From contig CAADYN010000277.1 of NCBI GenBank assembly GCA_900753285.1, forward strand, positions 1-14,624: a stretch of DNA of 14,624 bases, read 5' to 3'. A program made the translations under genes and the position numbers. How positions within the stretch are numbered: position 1 is the stretch's first letter; each line of letters starts with the position of its first letter. The DNA is from Clostridia bacterium. GTDB lineage: Bacteria; Bacillota; Clostridia; Oscillospirales; CAG-272. Of this stretch, positions 11,938 through 14,624 are shown piece by piece. A model generated the notes under the pieces. It saw nothing but the letters and a program-made list of their open reading frames with translations, was not told where the DNA came from and searched no databases.

Positions 11938-14448
11938 ATGAGTAATATTAGAATTGCTTTGGCAGGTAACCCGAACTGCGGTAAAACGACCCTGTTCAAT
12001 GCACTGACCGGCTCGAACCAGTTCGTCGGTAACTGGCCGGGCGTAACAGTCGAGAAAAAGGAAGGTAAGCTCAAAAAGCACGACGGCGTAATAGTAACCG
12101 ACCTTCCGGGTATCTATTCACTTTCCCCGTACACACTTGAAGAAGTAGTCGCAAGAAACTACCTCATCACAGAACGCCCCGATGCTATCCTCAATATCAT
12201 CGACGGTACAAACCTTGAGCGTAACCTTTACCTCACAACACAGCTTACAGAGCTTGGAATTCCGGTAGTTATCGCTATCAACATGATGGATATCGTCAAG
12301 AAGAACGGCGATAAGATAAACACCGCGGAGCTTTCCCGTCAGCTCGGCTGCAAGATAGTTGAAATTTCCGCTCTGAAGGGTACAGGTATCATGGAAGCCG
12401 CAGAAGCTGCCATCGACGCCGCTAAGAACACAAAGACAGTTCCTATGCACACCTTCTCCGGAGTTGTTGAACACGCTATCGCACATATCGAAGAAGCTGC
12501 TCTCCATTCACTCCCCGAATCAAAGCAGAGATGGTACGCTATCAAGATTTTCGAGAGAGACGACAAGGTTCTCGCAGAGCTCAAGATAGACCCCACAACT
12601 CTCGGTCATATCGAAAATGACATCAAGGCTGCCGAAAAAGAGCTTGACGACGACGCGGAGTCCATTATCACAAACGAGCGTTACGTCTACATCTCCTCCA
12701 TTATCAAGGCTTGCTACAAGAAGCACGGCGCAGGTCAGCTTTCCACCTCCGATAAGATAGACAAAATCGTTACAAACCGTTGGCTCGGACTTCCGATTTT
12801 CGCGATTGTAATGTTCCTCGTATACTACATTTCAATGGTAACAGTCGGTTCCGCAGCTACAGACTGGGCTAACGACGGACTGTTCGGCGACGGCTGGCAC
12901 CTCTTCGGTATCGGTACTTCCGCTTACGAAGACGCTGACGGCGAATATGCAGACGCTCTCAACGCTGTTCAGGCATTCGTTGACGTCGATCCCGAAGCTG
13001 AAGACTTTGACGCATCCGCTGCTCTTGACGAAATCAAGAACTATGTTCCCGAAACAGAAAATGCTACAGGCGTTGTAACAATCGAGGATGAGGAAACTCT
13101 CGCTCAGACAGACATGACAGTTTACTACTCCTCCATTCCCGACGGTGCTGACGAAAAGACAACAATCGGCGTTACATATCTCGAAGCTGTCGACTACTTC
13201 ACAGAGCATTCCGCGGAAGAATTCGCTGCTCCCGATCCGGCTGACTTCGGCGTATGGGTTCCCGGTATTCCCGCACTCATCGGAAGCGGTCTTGAAGCGG
13301 CAGGCGCAGCAGATTGGCTCAGCGGACTTATCCTTGACGGTATCGTAGCCGGCGTCGGCGCAGTCCTCGGATTTGTTCCTCAGATGCTCGTCCTCTTCTT
13401 CCTCCTTGCATTCCTTGAAGCGTGCGGCTACATGGCTCGTATCGCATTCGTCCTCGACCGTATCTTCCGTAAGTTCGGTCTCTCCGGTAAATCCTTCATT
13501 CCTATGCTTATCGGTACAGGCTGCGGTATCCCCGGTATCATGGCATCCCGTACTATTGAAAACGAACGTGACCGCCGTATGACAATCATGACGACAACGT
13601 TCATCCCCTGCGGCGCTAAGGTTCCGTTCATTGCTATGATAGCAGGCGCAATCTTCGGCGGTTCTCCGTGGATTTCCACTTCCGCTTACTTCGTAGGTAT
13701 GGCTTCCATCATCGTATCCGGTATCATCCTCAAGAAGACCAAGCCCTTCGCAGGCGATCCCGCACCGTTCGTTATGGAGCTTCCCGCATACCACCTTCCC
13801 ACACTCGGCAACGTACTCCGTTCAATGTGGGAGCGCGGCTGGTCCTTCATCAAGAAAGCCGGCACAATCATCCTTCTCTCCACAATCCTCGTTTGGTTCA
13901 CTACTTACTTCGGATTTGTTGACGGTACATTCCGTATGCTCAGCGAAGACGAAATAGACGCGTCCATACTCGCTGCTATCGGCGGAGCAATCGCATGGAT
14001 TTTCAAGCCTCTCGGATGGGGTACATGGCAGGCAGCAGTTGCGTCCATTACCGGTCTTGTTGCTAAGGAAAATATCGTTGGTACAATGGGTATTCTCTAT
14101 GGCGGCTCCGGCAACGTTTACGAGACACTCGCAGGCGTATTCACCGGTGTAACAGGCTACTCCTTCCTCGTATTCAACCTCCTCTGCGCACCGTGCTTCG
14201 CAGCTATGGGTGCTATCAAACGCGAAATGAACAACGGTAAGTGGACAGCATTTGCAATCACATACCAGTGCGTATTCGCATACTGCATCGCTCTCATGGT
14301 AAACCAGTTCGGCGGACTTTTCACAGGTCACGTAAACGTAGTTGGTCTTATCTTCGCCGTTGCAATCCTCGCATTCATGGTTTATATGCTCGTTAAGCCT
14401 TATAAGGAAGCTACAAAGCTCACCGCAAACGTTAAAGTCAGCAAGTAA
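11938..14448 (+). CDS. feoB: Ferrous iron transport protein B with large acidic outside loop
   Basis: FeoB imports Fe2+ across the cytoplasmic membrane. The N-terminal G domain has G1 GNPNCGKTT (10-18), NWPGVTVE (32-39), G3 DLPG (55-58), G4 NMMD (115-118) and G5 SA (144-145), followed by the helical GDI-like part to about residue 270. The first membrane segment is at ~285-305. The core then runs from ~441, with FVPQMLVLFFLLAFLEACGY, the gate motifs GTGCGIPGIM and TFIPCGAKVPF (both with Cys), and further membrane segments to the end. At 836 residues it is longer than most FeoBs because of an insert at ~331-437, between the first two membrane segments, with about 30 Asp/Glu and only two Lys. 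Codon use is strongly biased (Arg CGT/CGC, Gly GGT/GGC). AAGGAG precedes the ATG. Third gene of the operon. Confidence 0.97.
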   Translation: MSNIRIALAGNPNCGKTTLFNALTGSNQFVGNWPGVTVEKKEGKLKKHDGVIVTDLPGIYSLSPYTLEEVVARNYLITERPDAILNIIDGTNLERNLYLTTQLTELGIPVVIAINMMDIVKKNGDKINTAELSRQLGCKIVEISALKGTGIMEAAEAAIDAAKNTKTVPMHTFSGVVEHAIAHIEEAALHSLPESKQRWYAIKIFERDDKVLAELKIDPTTLGHIENDIKAAEKELDDDAESIITNERYVYISSIIKACYKKHGAGQLSTSDKIDKIVTNRWLGLPIFAIVMFLVYYISMVTVGSAATDWANDGLFGDGWHLFGIGTSAYEDADGEYADALNAVQAFVDVDPEAEDFDASAALDEIKNYVPETENATGVVTIEDEETLAQTDMTVYYSSIPDGADEKTTIGVTYLEAVDYFTEHSAEEFAAPDPADFGVWVPGIPALIGSGLEAAGAADWLSGLILDGIVAGVGAVLGFVPQMLVLFFLLAFLEACGYMARIAFVLDRIFRKFGLSGKSFIPMLIGTGCGIPGIMASRTIENERDRRMTIMTTTFIPCGAKVPFIAMIAGAIFGGSPWISTSAYFVGMASIIVSGIILKKTKPFAGDPAPFVMELPAYHLPTLGNVLRSMWERGWSFIKKAGTIILLSTILVWFTTYFGFVDGTFRMLSEDEIDASILAAIGGAIAWIFKPLGWGTWQAAVASITGLVAKENIVGTMGILYGGSGNVYETLAGVFTGVTGYSFLVFNLLCAPCFAAMGAIKREMNNGKWTAFAITYQCVFAYCIALMVNQFGGLFTGHVNVVGLIFAVAILAFMVYMLVKPYKEATKLTANVKVSK

Positions 14449-14482
14449 TAAATTCTAAAAACTATAGAAAGGAGCCGAGCTT

Positions 14483-14624
14483 ATGACACCCGGAACAATA
14501 ATAATCGCACTTGCTCTCGCCGTTATCGTTTTCTTCATAGTAAGAGGTTTGGTAAACGATAAGAAAAAAGGAAAATCTACCTGCGGAGGCAGCTGCGGGC
14601 ATGGTTGCGGCGGCTGTGCCATGA
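14483..14624 (+). CDS. FeoB-associated Cys-rich membrane protein (3' end cut by window)
   Basis: The visible 47 residues begin with one membrane helix (residues ~4-24, TIIIALALAVIVFFIVRGLV), then a Lys-rich stretch DKKKGKS and a cysteine cluster CGGSCGHGCGGC. This is the layout of the FeoB-associated Cys-rich family (sometimes called FeoC-like), which follows feoB in many Firmicutes. The cysteines probably bind iron or another metal on the cytosolic side. AAGGAG lies ten bases before the ATG, 34 bases after the feoB stop. The frame is still open at the window edge; such proteins usually end soon after the Cys cluster. Confidence 0.88.
   Translation, partial: MTPGTIIIALALAVIVFFIVRGLVNDKKKGKSTCGGSCGHGCGGCAM

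Noticed and set aside
12832..13794. Long minus-strand open frame (320 codons) opposite feoB
   Set aside because: It is antisense to the well-supported feoB core. The biased codon use of feoB avoids the codons that give stops on the other strand. The peptide is Cys- and Asp-rich without recognisable domains.
1..14624. CRISPR arrays, prophage genes, toxin-antitoxin or defence modules
   Set aside because: No regularly spaced direct repeats and no reading frames resembling such proteins were found.

Overview
The window looks like chromosomal DNA of a spore-forming, Gram-positive member of the Clostridia, most likely the Ruminococcaceae/Oscillospiraceae. Three genes point to endospores (both dipicolinate synthase subunits and spoIIR). 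The tRNA-Met and tRNA-Glu are of Firmicutes type, and a doubled feoA precedes feoB and a small Cys-rich FeoB partner, a common clostridial layout. Base composition is near balanced. The genus is inference.

Layout. 1-2634: the 3' end of an unidentified plus-strand gene converges on a minus-strand gene for a large signal-less glutaminase A-like (DUF4965/DUF5127) protein, with a shared terminator between them. 2635-4126: dpaA-dpaB (spoVFA/spoVFB), making dipicolinic acid for the spore core. 4127-5389: a palindromic element and a frameshifted CapA-like gene whose metallophosphoesterase motifs are lost. 5505-5717: a Cys-rich DUF1540 protein with a strong terminator. 5810-7798: a Na/phosphate cotransporter with a C-terminal PhoU-like domain, preceded by a textbook 11-bp-periodic Pho box and a structured leader. 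7811-7970: a 160-bp MITE-like element with 18-bp terminal inverted repeats flanked by TA, lying between the transporter gene and its terminator. 8103-9961: comFC and a CE15-type esterase gene, overlapping by four bases. 10052-10636: spoIIR, whose ribosome binding site is buried in a roughly 26-bp hairpin. 10674-10963: a consensus promoter, tRNA-Met, tRNA-Glu and a terminator. 11098-14624: the ferrous-iron uptake operon feoA-feoA-feoB plus the start of a FeoB-associated Cys-rich membrane protein.

The strongest unlisted signals are regulatory. Five copies of a TTAG-N6-CTAA palindrome (four exact, one with one mismatch) lie only in the feo locus, two upstream of the promoter, two just downstream of its start point and one before feoB; this form fits a DtxR/MntR-type metal repressor. 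The Pho box before the phosphate transporter is an unusually clean match. The spoIIR leader hairpin could act both as a terminator for the upstream pair and as a block on translation of read-through RNA. The FeoB carries an acidic insert of about 107 residues in its first outside loop. I found no CRISPR array, no prophage and no clear multi-gene novel system; the candidates for something new are the hairpin control of spoIIR, the leader RNA of the phosphate transporter, the FeoB insert and the small palindromic elements.
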